46,556 nucleotides of DNA from Cytidiella melzeri (GCA_022592445.1 JABYQR010000338.1:1-46556), one strand, 5' to 3'. Counted from the first letter of the stretch, positions 10,013-21,230 are shown. Notes: generated from the letters alone by a model not told the origin. Translations and numbers: made by a program.

Positions 10013-12440
10013 GTGCCGAAAGAATCCCACTCCCGTTTCACTGCTCGCCCAGATCCTTTGCATAAGGATCTGAATCAAGCGCGTCGAGAAGTCCAGATCC
10101 ACCGTGCCCTACCTCAGGCCGTGTTTGATCAACTTGACGCAGAGCACGCACGTGGCAAGAGTCACAAGTACACGGAGAAGGAACTCAAGGCTATTGCCTC
10201 TTACGTCGGTCGTCGTAAACCCAAGGGTTCTGCCCTCACACACAGATTCCCCACAGTAGAGGAGTTTGAAAAACTCCGCGCCGAATCCAAAGAGTTCGCC
10301 GTCCGCACCGCACGCGAACGAGCTGAGGCATTAGCAAGTCTCCCTAAGAAGCCTTCATTAGCAGAACGCTTCCCAGCCCGGCCCGCTACCAACCCTAGCG
10401 CAGCCCTTATAGCAGCTAAGCCGACTCTCATCGACTTCCGCAAGCACACTGTTGAAGACCTTCGCGGTATCTTCACTCCCAAGCTCACCGCCACCCTCCA
10501 ACGTCTGTCGATCCTCCCCACCATCGACAAATACCACCAGCTTCACAAAGATACGAAGCGTCAGTTTGAACAGGAGAAACAGAAGCTAGAAAGCTTCTAG
10601 AGGAACTACCAACCCGAGCCCCTGTCATCACTCATCGTGAGTGGCAGCTGCTGGATTGGGGATTGAAGGCAATTGGGAAAGTCAGCTTCACGGGTCTAAG
10701 GAGGAACTACGAGCAGGTTTCAAAGCGTTAGACAAAGTCTGGGCAGACGAGTACTTCATCTCGTTCTGAGTAGAATACAGTGTGGCTTCCCAAAGTCCCA
10801 ATAGTAGCATTTGGTCCAGAGACCATCTTCCTTGCGAAAACTATCCGCACGCCTTCAACAACCAGACCGTCAGAGACGAGTGCTACGACTCAGAAGAAGG
10901 ACACCAAACTTGTGAGGTACAACCGTGTCCCAACCGCTACAACAGAGTAGAATATCCTGGTCGTTACGCAAATCAGTATCGACCCATTCATCACTGGCAG
11001 GAAGATCGCATTCTTGAGTCACTCCCACCCCTGCCTGAACCTGAAGAAGACTTCGATCGAACCTTCACGCAGGAACAATACCCGATGGACTCTACCAATG
11101 TCTCCCAGCATGCTTCGAGGGTAGCAACCCCGGCCCCCCACAAGAACCGTCTCCCCCCCCACAGCAGAACAACTTCTGCATGCGCTACTCCTCGGTCAGC
11201 AACAGCTGACACAAGCCATCACAGCGCTGGTTCAAAACCAGCAACCGGTCAACAACAGGTCAAGGGAAAGGGTTGTAGAGAAACCCGCTAGTTTCAAGGG
11301 CAATGCAAGTAGTGACGCGCGTCGCTTTCTAGCTGCCTTCTCAATGTACGCACAGTTTAATGAGAAGCTGTCGCCGTACAATGCCCAAGGTGGTCAGACC
11401 CGGTTAGACCATCTTTGGATCTCGTCGGCCTTGTCATTCATGACCAGGATGCAGCAGTTTGGGCTACGCCCCACATGGATTTAATTGCCAGCCATCAAAT
11501 GGCATTCAATGGTGATTGGGACGATTTCAAGGCGGCGTTCAAAGCACGATTTGAACCAGTTGACGAAATGGTGGATGCTAAGGCCAAGCTCAGGGAGCTA
11601 TGGCAAGGCAAGAAAACGGTTCCGGAATACACGGCACGATTCAGGGAAATCATGGACAGGACCGGCTACTCGACACAAGACCTTGTGATCGGTACTACGA
11701 ACACCTGAGTACTACCATCAAGGATGAGCTGGTTCACACCGCAAGGCCTCACGTCACCTCGTAGACCTGATCAATGTCGCTACAGACATTGACAATCGTC
11801 TTCGTGTTCGAGCTCAAGAGAAAGCTCGTGAACAAGGTCGAACGGTCCCCAACCTGTTCAAAACCACTCCGGTCTCCACCTCGTCCCCGGCTCCCTTCGT
11901 CCAAGCACCTCGTGACTCCAATGCCATGGAAATCGATGCTACCAAGGTTGGACCTAACGGAAAAACACGCGCCGACTTCATGAAGGCTATGAACGGCAGA
12001 TGTTACGGATGCGGATCGAAGGATCATCAGAAGAAGGACGGAAAACATGATCGTGAACTGTGCGGACATTGTGGTGGCAACCATCAGACGCAGGTTTGCC
12101 AAAGTCGATTCCTTGGGTACCCACCTAGGCAACAGAAGGTGGCTGCCAGCACTCTTTTGATCCGTCCACTTCGGCCCCCTCGTCGTCCTCGTCCGCAGGC
12201 CCTTACCTACCCCGCCCGCCGCAACCGTTGCCAGCTCTTGTCTTCAACTCCGTTTGACTACGATGCCATTATGAAGCAGATGTCATCCCTCACGGACCAA
12301 GTCAAGCAGCTCGGCAATCAACGGGATTTTTAGAGAGGACTCCAGGTGAAACCGCACCCTCGAGTCCCTCTGGAAAAACCTACATAGAAGAAGTGGAGGA
12401 CAATGATGATTCCCCCACGGACACAGTTTTTAGTCCCCTG
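10013..12440 (+). pseudogene. gypsy gag (nucleocapsid precursor), several frameshifts
   Basis: Structural Gag polyprotein of the chromovirus. The N-terminal region (10013-10600) has no ATG in frame at the listed GTG, so the true start is unclear. The capsid core lies near 11290-11760 (RRFLAAFSMYAQF, then AVWATPHMDLI and WDDFKAAFKARF). The nucleocapsid lies near 11990-12110 with two knuckle-like clusters (CYGCGSKDH and CGHCGGNHQTQVC). The protein changes frame near 10590, between about 10690 and 10780, near 11445, near 11690 and before 12350, each fixable by one or two bases. These breaks contrast with the near-identical LTRs; either the copy moved in trans or some indels are assembly errors. 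Confidence 0.75.
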
Positions 12441-13061
12441 TAGTAATTACCCGCCCCGCTCACAACCTGATTCCCGCCTTCAGCTTTATTTAACGACATG
12501 TATAACTACTACGAAACTTTGTCGTCTTGCATAGTGCCTGAAATAGATCCGCTTAGTATGCATTTCCGAGTTCCAATAACGCTCAAAGGAGTGTTCAGAG
12601 AAAAGGGCATCAAAGCTATGATTGACTCAGGAGCCACCGCATTGTTCCTAAGTCAAGACTTTGTCAACCGGCACCGAGTACGTACGGTCCCCTTAGAAAG
12701 ACAGATCCCACTCCACAACATCGATGGGACTCTAAATCAAGGAGGACGTATCACACACAGAGCAGAGCTCGAACTACAAGTTGGGGCTATCAAAGAAAAC
12801 CCAACATTTTTGGTCACAGACATCGGACCAGAAGATTGCATTCTAGGCCTACCCTGGCTTCGCAAAGCAAACCCCAAGATCAATTGGGCTACCGGAGAAA
12901 TGGAGCTGGAAGCCGAAGAAGACTTCGAACCCTTCCAGTCTATCACAGCCAATCGAAAGCAGAGACGAGCCTGGCTCAGAGCCGGTATCATTCAGAACAC
13001 CAAAGAAGAGCTTTGGTCCTGTGCTAGCTATACGTACTCTACAGATATTGCGGCTAAGGCC

Positions 13062-13819
13062 TGTCATGGATGGCCCTGACTAGCCCTTAATTTTCGCAAT
13101 TTACCTCTTGTTTTTATCTGTAAAACTCCGGGCTACAACCTAGTTTCAATTCTCTCTGCATAAACTCCTTTGCACGTCTATTAAGCGCCCGTATCACGTG
13201 GCTTAGACGCTCCACACGGTCACATTACTTGCTACTACGTCACACTGGCATGTGACTTAGCTTAAGTAAGCCCACATGGCTCCAGACACATGGCTCAGCC
13301 CATAGCTAGGGTTTGATGTCATAAATGACGTCCACATGGACTCCTTATTGTTCTTTCCCTATTGTTCTCTTTATGGAAGGATGTTCTCACAGGTGTGGGA
13401 ATGGAATACAATAGTTGGTCCCCTTTTAGATAGATTCTCTCACGAGTAGAGTTCTTGGCAAGGTCTAGACAATAGCTATTGTTCTCCTTTAGGTAGTTCT
13501 TTTGTTCTTCGTTCACACGGCTTCTTGCAAAGCCTGCCCTCAACATGGTCTGTGCGCAGGTCCCTGAAGTCTATATAAGCAGCTACATGTACGCTCCTAG
13601 CCCCCATCTCGACCTCTTGGTCTTTACTGGGCTAGGTAAGCCACACCCCTCTTGTACTACATAGCGAGTAGTATCAATGCTAACTTGGTCTTTACTGGGC
13701 TAGATTTCTGAATAAGTTTGATAGCTGGTGAACGCATTGTGCTTCACGCCTGCCACCACCTCCTCGTCGTCATCCACATCGTGTCCCTGTTTGTCACGTC
13801 GAGCCCTGTCTCCGTGTCA
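13062..13819 (+). repeat. Solo LTR, family C, nested in gypsy pol
   Basis: A 758 bp LTR from TGTCATGG to GTGTCA, flanked by AGGCC at 13057-13061 and 13820-13824. No internal domain remains, as expected after LTR-LTR recombination. It has a TATA box near 13572 (CTATATAAGCAG) and a leader intron at 13636-13703. It must be younger than the host gypsy element, whose own LTRs are nearly identical. Relatives lie at 21615-22379 and, split, at 23355-23605 with 26303-26728. Confidence 0.95.
13636..13703 (+). other. Direct-repeat-bounded intron in family C LTR
   Basis: 68 bp beginning GTAAG, with the fungal branch consensus GCTAAC 20 bases before the terminal TAG. The repeat CTTGGTCTTTACTGGGCTAG precedes the donor and also forms the intron's last 20 bases. 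This is the same layout as in family A, with a different sequence. Confidence 0.7.
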
Positions 13820-16800
13820 AGGCCCATCAATCCAAAGAGCAACAGACATTCGAACAGATGGTTCCAGAAGAATACCGCAGGCACCAGAAAGTCTTTTCCG
13901 AAGAAGCATCACAGCGCCTCCCAGAGCACCAACCCTGGGATCACACGATTGATCTAACAGAGAACCCGAAGATGTTCAGATCCAAGGTCTACCCCATGTC
14001 TCCGAATGAACAAGCGGAGTTAGACAAGTTTATTGAGGAAAACCTAGCGAAAGGATATATTGTCCCATCCAAGTCGCCCATGGCCTCACCGGTATTCTTC
14101 GTCAAGAAGAAGGATGGCAAGCTTTGGCTTGTTCAGGATTATTGACGGTTGAATGACATCACAATCAAAAACCGCTACCCACTCCCCTTGGTATCAGACA
14201 TTACCAATCGACTTCGTCAAGCCAAAATCTTCACTAAGTTTGACGTACGATGGGGTTACCATAACATTCGGATCAAAGAAAATGACGAATGGAAGGGTGC
14301 ATTTGTGACAAACCGAGGGCTGTTCGAGCCTAAGGTGATGTTGTTTGGCATGACCAATTCTCCAGCCACGTTTCAAGCAATGATGAACTCCATCTTTGCT
14401 GATCTCATTGCGGAAGGAAAGGTCTCAGTGTACCTGGATGACATCCTCATCTTCAGCTCAGACATCACGGAACATCGTAAACTCGTCCATGAAGTACTAG
14501 CAAGACTTGAAGCCAATGACCTGTACCTTCGTCCCGAGAAATGCGAATTTGAACAGTCACAAGTCGAGTACTTAGGTCTAATCATCGGTAACGGAAAGAT
14601 CCATATGGACTCGGGTAAAATAGAAGCTATCACCAACTGGCCGGTACCACAGAACCTCCGCGATGTACGCGGCTTCATTGGATTTGCCAACTTCTACCGA
14701 CGTTTCATCAAGGACTTTGCACGGCATACTCGTCCCCTACATGATCTCACCAAGAAAGACCAACCTTGGAAGTGGGGAGAAGCACAGCAGAACGCTTTTC
14801 AGATGCTCAAAGATGCGTTCACTCAGGAACCCATCCTAGTCACATGGGAACCCGATCGTCCCACACGTATTGAAGTTGATGCATCTGGCTTTGCAACTGG
14901 AGGGGTTCTATTGCAGAAACTAGAGGATGGACAATGGCACCCAGTAGCGTTCCGGTCTCAGTCTATGGCCGAAGCGGAACGGAACTATGAGATCTATGAT
15001 CGAGAAATGCTCGCTATCATCAGAGCTCTCGAAGATTGGCGTCACTATCTGGAAGGATTACCCGCGCCCTTCAAGATTATCACAGATCATCAGAATCTGC
15101 AGTACTGGCGTACCGCTCAGGATCTGTCTAGACGACAAGCTCGGTGGTCCTTATACCTTAGCCGGTTTGATTTCGTGTTGACACACAAACCCGGAAAGAC
15201 CCTTACTCAAGGTGACCCGCTGTCCAGAGTTAGAACCTTGGAAGTACTAGATGCATCAGACAACAAAGAACAAGTTGTGCTGAAACCCGAATACTTCCAA
15301 ACCATAGCTGCCTCAAGTACTCTAGAAACAGACCCATTGGAAGCTCGAATCAGAGACATCAGCCTTCGAGAAGCAGAGGTGGTTCAGGGATTAGCCAAGC
15401 TAAAGAAGGACGGACCCCGGAAGTTGACAGATGGTGGACTAGAGTGGGAAGAAGACAGTGGACTGGTGTACTACAAAGGAAAGCTGTACATTCCCAAAGA
15501 TCGAGAAGTCCGAAAGGAGATTGTACGTCGATGCCACGATGCACTACCAGCAGGACATCCTGGTAAACATGCAACCCTGGAACTAGTAACACGACATTAT
15601 TGGTGGCCTCGTATGGCATCATTTGTAGAACAATACGTCCTCGGATGTGACAAGTGCCAGCGAACCAAATCAGCACAGCACCCGGTTGCCCCAATACAGC
15701 CTATCGAAGTACCAGACGGACCTTGGCAGGTGGTTGGTGTAGACTTAATCGGACCACTCCCACGTAGTAAGGGATTTGACATGATTGCCGTGTACACAGA
15801 CTTGTACAGCAAGCAAACACATGTAATTCCAACTCAGTCTACGGTCACAGCAGACGGTATAGCCGACCTTCACATCAGAGAGGTGTTCAGGCTCCACGGC
15901 ATTCCCCGACAGTTTATATCCGATAGAGGACCCCAGTTTGCAGCTCGTGTCATGCAAGCGTTGTACAAACGGCTAGGCATCACTGGCGCCATGACTACCG
16001 CCTACCACCCTCAGGCCAATGGTCAAACGGAAAGAACCAATCAAGAGGTAGAAAAGATTCTACGACTCTTTGTTGACCAACGACAAGATGATTGGGCAGA
16101 ATACATCCCAGTGGCTGAATTCGCCATCAACTCCCGGGTCAACTCATCTACTCAGCACTCTCCGTTTGAAGTCATGTACGGGTATCTACCGGACTTTACC
16201 ATTCCTATTGGTCGTCAAAGTCGTATGCCAAATCTAGACGCACGCCTAGAAAAGCTCAGACAGGTTCGGGCAGAAGCCGAAGCTGCCTCGCGCCTATCTA
16301 AGGAAAAGATGGCCGAAGCTTCCGGATACACCCGCAGAGTCACTCCAGTCTTCAAGGAAGGGGACCTCGTGTGGTTGTCTTCCAAGAACGTCAAAGTACA
16401 TCAGCAGTCTGACAAGCTAGGGCCTAGACAGCTTGGTCCATTCACAGTTCTTCAGAAAACCGGTGAACATACGTATCGGATCAAACTCAAATCCGGATAT
16501 CGTATTCATGACAACATCAATGTTGAACGGCTATCTCCGTACAGAGGAAACGAAGTAAACGGCCTCATACCGGAACCACCAGCACCAATCATAGTAGATG
16601 ATCAACAAGTCTACAAAGTTGAGAAGATCCTAGACAGTCGGATCTATCGGAAGCAAATGCAGTACTTAGTCAAATGGAAAGGCTATGGAGAAGGCGACGT
16701 AACGTGGGAACCTGCAGTAAATCTGACCAATGCGAAAGAGAGCATTGCAGAGTTCCACGCTAGACATACCAATGCACCCCAGAAATTGCCCAAAGCACTC

Positions 16801-16913
16801 TTCGACTCCATTCCTTGGAAACCGTTGGAGAACATCACAGAAGCCATTGCATCTGACCTTGAGTGGGCAGATGGTAGAGTCCCTGGTCTTAGTTCATCGA
16901 GGCGATGAATTTT

Positions 16914-16926
16914 AGGAGGGGGGTAA
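16914..16926 (+). other. Polypurine tract of gypsy element
   Basis: AGGAGGGGGGTAA lies directly before the 3' LTR start TGACATGG and six bases after the pol stop. It is the usual primer site for plus-strand DNA synthesis. Confidence 0.8.
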
Positions 16927-17642
16927 TGACATGGATAGTCCAACAGAGACCGGATTTTTCCAATATTTTCACAAGTTTATAGCCTTAGGCGCCTATCTAG
17001 AGCGCTTATTTTCCGGCTAGGAGTGTTACCGGCCTAACCCTAACCTGGGTCACGTGACATCCTGCCTTATTTATCAATAGTCCAGACCCAAACCCTAGAC
17101 TCAGTCTGGAGCGGTTCCAGATCAAACTAGGCTAATGTTCTATTGTTCCTTTTCCATTGATGGGGATTCCCCAGGGATTCCCCCAGGTCTTATTGTTCTA
17201 TTGTTGTATTGTTCTAGCTCTATTGTTCTACGTACCCTGGTCCTTGACAGTTACTCAGGTCCTTGACAGTTACTCCGGTTCTTGACAGTTACCCGGGTTC
17301 ATTATTGTTCTATTGTTACTCCAGTCCCACAGTTACTCCAGTCCCTAGTGTGGGAACTGGTGCACAGACCATCCAGACACAGTATATATAGTACCCCTTA
17401 CCCTCCCTGGTTCTGCATCTTGACCTCTTCGTCATTTGCACTGCCAGGTGAGTTACTCAATGTAACCTAGTATAAACATAATATTAACTTCGTCATTTGC
17501 ACTGCCAGTATCCGGCCCTAGTGCCTGCTCGCCTGCTCATCATCGACTTTGACCTCGTTGTCGTCGTTGGAGATCCACCCCCTTCCTCTCTACTTCACTC
17601 CCTTTTTAGGGTTATCAGCATAGCAGCAGTCGCTCCGCGACA
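16927..17642 (+). repeat. 3' LTR of gypsy element (family A)
   Basis: 716 bp, identical to the 5' LTR except for C against T in GAGACYGG and one G fewer in a G run (ACCGGCC against ACCGGGCC). It includes the leader intron at 17448-17508. It is followed by the TGGGC target duplication. Confidence 0.95.
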
Positions 17643-18987
17643 TGGGCAGAACAAGGGCGTGAATGAGGATTCGTGATGTAGTCACGGTGTAACAGTATGA
17701 TTACTACTCACCAGATAAGTTGTTAGACTTGAGGGGATAGAGTGAGATAGAGTGTGAGAGGTGTGGTGAGCAAAGTACTGGGGAGTACTGAGTAGTCCTT
17801 TATCAACAGAGTGGATAAGACTGAGGGGGTATGCCCTCAGGAGTGCCTCTATATATACATGAAGGGGAGGACCCCAGGTACTACCCTAAGACCCCTAATA
17901 CCTACATGAGTAAGCGAAGTAATCTACCTTACTAAGCATGCCCTATGCCCTAGTGGTGCCACTTCAATAATCAACCAATAGCAATTATCCCCATGACCTG
18001 ACCCCATGACCCAGTTCCAAGGCTAGACTTGTTCTAGCTTGTTCTAAGACAAGGCTAGACTTTTCCAGAAGGTTCTAAGAACTATGACATCATCTAATGG
18101 AATGTTCTATACTATGACATCATAGTTCCAGCATGTTCCACAAGGTTCCAGAGAGTTCCATCATGTGATACACAGATAAGGAAAGGAGCGCATCAGCGCA
18201 TCAGAGACAGGAGGCGCATCAGCGCATCAATTGATAGGCACTGAGAATAAGCGCCAGATAAGCGCTGGATAAGCGCCTAAATAGACGCCGGATAAGCGCT
18301 GGATAAGCGCTTGACAAGCGCTTAAATATTCCCAATAATACCGTTGCCTGGTAAGGCAAGTCTTGTAGAAACATTGAAAATCTGTGACACACGGTTTCAC
18401 TTTTGTGAGATCATCACGCCTCTATTTGCGCAAGTTTTGATGGGAGAACAAATAAGGAAGTTGAGCCACCTGAGCGGCGGGGCCCTCTTGGTAGTTAAAA
18501 GGCTTTGCAAGCTCACTGTGCAGCTGAATTCCCCCAGTACACAATTGAGCCACCGGTAATGTATAGTGGTATATTGATGCAGCAATTTTACTGTCACTGG
18601 AGCCATGGAGCTACTGGAATTCATTGCTTTACTGATCTCAAGTGCTTTATAGCAGGTTATGGCTGTTGCTGCACAAATCAAACATCACATAGTAGGAGAA
18701 GACAATTACAGTACTTTTTAAATCCTGTTATTCTATAGCTATGCAAAGAATTGTGTCTTAGAAGTCCTTCCTGCATGTTGAAGAGGAGCGGTGGGAGACT
18801 GAACTTGCCAATTGAGGGAAGCAGCGGTCTGTTAAGCGCTACTGTAGCGCCCAAGTTTGGTGAGTGGTTTCTTGTTTTTTGATCGTGTTTTTGCAAGTGT
18901 ACCAATTGAAAGCATGATTTTGACATGAAGAATACAATATTGTGATGTTCACAACTTCAAATAAATACCCATAAATAACGTCATAGG
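17643..18987 (-). repeat. Right arm of the large foldback element
   Basis: Reverse complement of 8341-9007, apart from the 702 bp solo LTR at 17688-18389. It ends with AAATAAATACCCATAAATAA at 18957-18976, the same 20-mer that forms the left-edge palindrome. It adjoins the decayed copia fragment at about 19003. Removing the gypsy element, the solo LTR and their duplications leaves a palindrome of about 1.44 kb. Confidence 0.8.
17688..18389 (+). repeat. Solo LTR, family B
   Basis: 702 bp from TGTAACAG to TGTGACA, flanked by CACGG at 17683-17687 and 18390-18394. A TATA box lies near 17850 (CTATATATACATG). Its 3' third is rich in GCGCATCA and TAAGCGC words. A second, CpG-depleted copy lies at 20205-20850. 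It sits in the right arm of the foldback element. Confidence 0.92.
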
Positions 18988-19002
18988 TTTTTCTGCTGGT
19001 CA

Positions 19003-19678
19003 AATGCTAATCCTGCTCGGACACCATTACCTTTAGGTACTGTACTACAGAAGGCAGATATTGGTCTGTCGAGTTAGTATCAAGCATTGATTGACACACT
19101 TGTATATGTTATGATTGGTACTAGACCAGACATTTCAAACGCAGTCATATGTCTTTCACGGTATATGTCAAATCCAACTGACCACTACTATAAATCAGCT
19201 AAATATCTACTAAAATATTTGCTTGGAACACAGTCCTACACAATCAAGCATAATGGATCAAGTAATGCTGGTATTATTGATGATTCGGATGCAGACTGGG
19301 CTGAGAATAAAGACAATAGACATTCAACAACAGGATATGTATTTCTGTTAACTGAGGAGCAATTTCCTGAACCTCTAGGAAGCAGAAAACTGTTGCTCTA
19401 TCATCAATTGAATCAGAATACATGGCCTTGTGCAAAACTTCAACATTCTATGCTGTGACAATCATGGTGCTATTTACTTCACCAAGCATCATGAAATAGA
19501 GTCAAACTCAAAGCATATTGACATTTGATATCATTATCTTAGAGATAATAAGAATGCCAAGTTATACACAGTTCCAACCAAAGAGGAGATTGCTGATATC
19601 ATGACAAAGTCATTGGCACTTCAGAAGCAATTGTACTGCAGTGGGAGTTTAGGTCTAGTTGATCTGAACACTCACTAA
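19003..19678 (+). pseudogene. Decayed copia pol, C-terminal RT and RNase H
   Basis: Plus-strand relative of the copia pol at 43763-46556. It starts within the end of the RT (ANPARTPLP equivalent) and runs through LIGTLIYVM, RPDISNAV, the SDADWAENKD RNase H strand and the terminal ADIMTKSLA block to a stop near 19678. It has small deletions near 19055 and 19440 and several stops. The 5' part of the element is missing where it meets the foldback right end. It would be inactive. Confidence 0.85.
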
Positions 19679-19697
19679 TGTAACAGTTAAGTGGGAG

Positions 19698-19835
19698 TGT
19701 TGTAACTATATATTATAATGTAGTTTCCCATGCCTTGTCTCAAGGTTGTTTCAAGGTAGCAGAGTTCTCACAAGTCTTGGTAAGGGAATTTTGCAGCTGT
19801 ATATGGCAACTGTAGTGGTAACCACTAGCGTTAGC
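19698..19835 (+). repeat. Copia 3' LTR, first part (family D)
   Basis: TGTTGTAACTATATA follows the purine-rich GTGGGAG and matches the LTR start of the copia at 43743 (read on the minus strand). The match breaks off near 19835 and resumes at about 20851. About 1 kb of foreign DNA lies between. Confidence 0.75.
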
Positions 19836-20204
19836 AAGGCCTCCAAGCAGCAAGTACAATTCCTGAAGATTGAATGAGCTATTTATTTTTGAGCCAGATT
19901 TGTAAGTAAACTGTCTGCTGGTCTGCTGGTAGCAGCTTGACTATGTCATCTTGTTGTAAATAGCTTCTTTGATGAGCAATGTATAGTAAGTTGGTGGTCC
20001 GTCTTCTCTGGAGTACACAATCATTCAGGAAAGGAGAGAGACTGTGCTGTATTATTGAAAGTGCAACAACAGGTGTGAGTACAGAATTAAACAAGTTTGT
20101 GGAGTAGAGCATAGAGATAAAGGTTGTTTGATGCATGTCTTCTTTGTAATGGTGTTGAACTATGTTAAATGATTTACTTGCTTCAAGAATAGAGGGCTTG
20201 TGGG
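19836..20204. other. Unassigned fragment inserted in copia LTR
   Basis: About 370 bp between the broken copia LTR and the family B LTR. A minus-strand frame at 19879-20136 (85 codons) has no recognised motif. The bases just before the LTR (GAGGGCTTGTGGG) are purine-rich, so this could be the last internal bases of a family B element that lost its 5' end. That is inference only. Confidence 0.35.
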
Positions 20205-20850
20205 TGTAACAGTAAGGTTACTACTCACCAGGTAAGTTGATAAACTTGGGGAGATTGAGTGAGATAGAGAGTAAGAGAGGTGATGAGCAAAGTACTGTGA
20301 GGTACTGAGTAGTCCTAGTTCAACAGAGTAGATAAGACTGAGGGGGTATGCCCTCAGGAGTGCCTCTATATATACATGAAGGGGAGGACCCCAGGTACTA
20401 CCCTAAGACCCCTAATACCTACATGAGTAAACAAAGTAATCTACCTTACTAAGCATGCCCTATGCACTAGTGGTGCCACTTCAATAATCAACCAATAGCA
20501 ATTGTCCCCATGACCTGACCCCATGACCTAGTCCCAAGGCTAGACTTGTTCTAGCTTGTTCTAAGACAAGGCTAGACTTTTCCGGATGTTCTGAGAACTA
20601 TGACATCATCTACTAGAATGTTCTACACTATGACATCATAGTTCCAGCATGTTCCACAAGGTTACAGAGAGTTATATCATGTGATACACAGATAAGGAAA
20701 GGAGTGCATCAGTGTATCAATGATGGAGTGCGCATCAATTGATAGGTGCTGAAATAAGCGCCTGATAAGCACTGGATAAGCACCTAAATATCCAATCAAT
20801 ACCATTGCCTGTTAAGGTATGTCTTGTAGAAACATTGAAAATCTGTGACA
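20205..20850 (+). repeat. LTR, family B, older copy
   Basis: 646 bp aligned to 17688-18389 from TGTAACAG to TGTGACA. No matching 5 bp flanks are present (GTGGG left, TTAAG right), so it is not a clean solo LTR. Many GCGC words of the younger copy read GTGC, GTGT or GCAC here, the expected decay of methylated CpG. Confidence 0.85.
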
Positions 20851-21230
20851 TTAAGTAGCAAATAGCACTATAGAAGAATTGCACATATATGCACACCTGT
20901 GTTCTAGTAGCATAGGAAATGACATGGAAAGCACGTAGTACAACTCCAGAGAATGCCTAATGCGTACATTTGAGGCAAAGTACTAGCATGAGTCATTTAC
21001 TCAATATGTACACCTCTGGAACAAGTGCTGAGCCCAGTCATGTGCTGAGTAATGCACTTAGTAATACAGTAGAATAGCTGAAGTAGACATGAATAGTAGT
21101 TGCTTACATGAGTAGATACAGACATGTATATAAGCTGAGCTGCTGGAGCATCAAGAGAAATATGACTCATCTTCACAGCTTAACAGTCTCTACCCCTCAC
21201 ACACCAAACACGTTGTTAGATCAAATAAGG
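20851..21230 (+). repeat. Copia 3' LTR, second part (family D)
   Basis: Matches the TATA-proximal and 3' part of the LTR at 43165-43743 (reverse complement), including GTGTTCTAGTAGCATAGGAA, the TATATAAGC box near 21130 and CTTAACAGYCTCTACCCCTC. It ends near 21225, where the minus-strand chromovirus begins. Confidence 0.8.

Larger units (their letters stand above)
12498..16908 (+). pseudogene. gypsy pol (protease, RT, RNase H, integrase, chromodomain) with stop and LTR insertion
   Basis: Polyprotein that copies and integrates the element. The protease active site is MIDSGATALF near 12618, with GLPWL near 12845. The solo LTR lies at 13062-13819; removing it with one AGGCC rejoins the frame. 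RT follows, with VRWGYHNIRI and YLDDIL (14431). RNase H has EVDASGFATGG. The integrase zinc region is H-H-C-C at about 15535-15665. Core Asp and Glu sit in VDLIGPLP, ISDRGPQFA and HPQANGQTERTNQE. The chromodomain is near 16612-16755 (YLVKWKGYGEGDVTWEP). A TGA at 14143-14145 interrupts the RT entry motif DY-RLN, where CGA is expected. The final stop is at 16906-16908, just before the polypurine tract. Confidence 0.9.
9123..17642 (+). mobile_element. Full-length Ty3/gypsy chromovirus with 5 bp target duplication
   Basis: An 8520 bp LTR retrotransposon flanked by TGGGC at 9118-9122 and 17643-17647. It has two LTRs of 717 and 716 bp, gag, protease, RT, RNase H, integrase and a C-terminal chromodomain, and a polypurine tract before the 3' LTR. 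The LTRs differ by one C/T and one indel, so the insertion is recent. Gag is frameshifted in several places, pol has one stop, and pol holds a 758 bp solo LTR of another family. It inserted into the inner part of the foldback element. Confidence 0.95.

Noticed and set aside
12498..12998. Antisense frames across protease and RT
   Set aside because: No coding features of their own; they mirror the codon pattern of the sense strand.
9479..17470. Identical 62-codon frames at 9479-9667 and 17282-17470
   Set aside because: Both lie inside the gypsy LTRs across TATA box and leader; identity comes from LTR identity.
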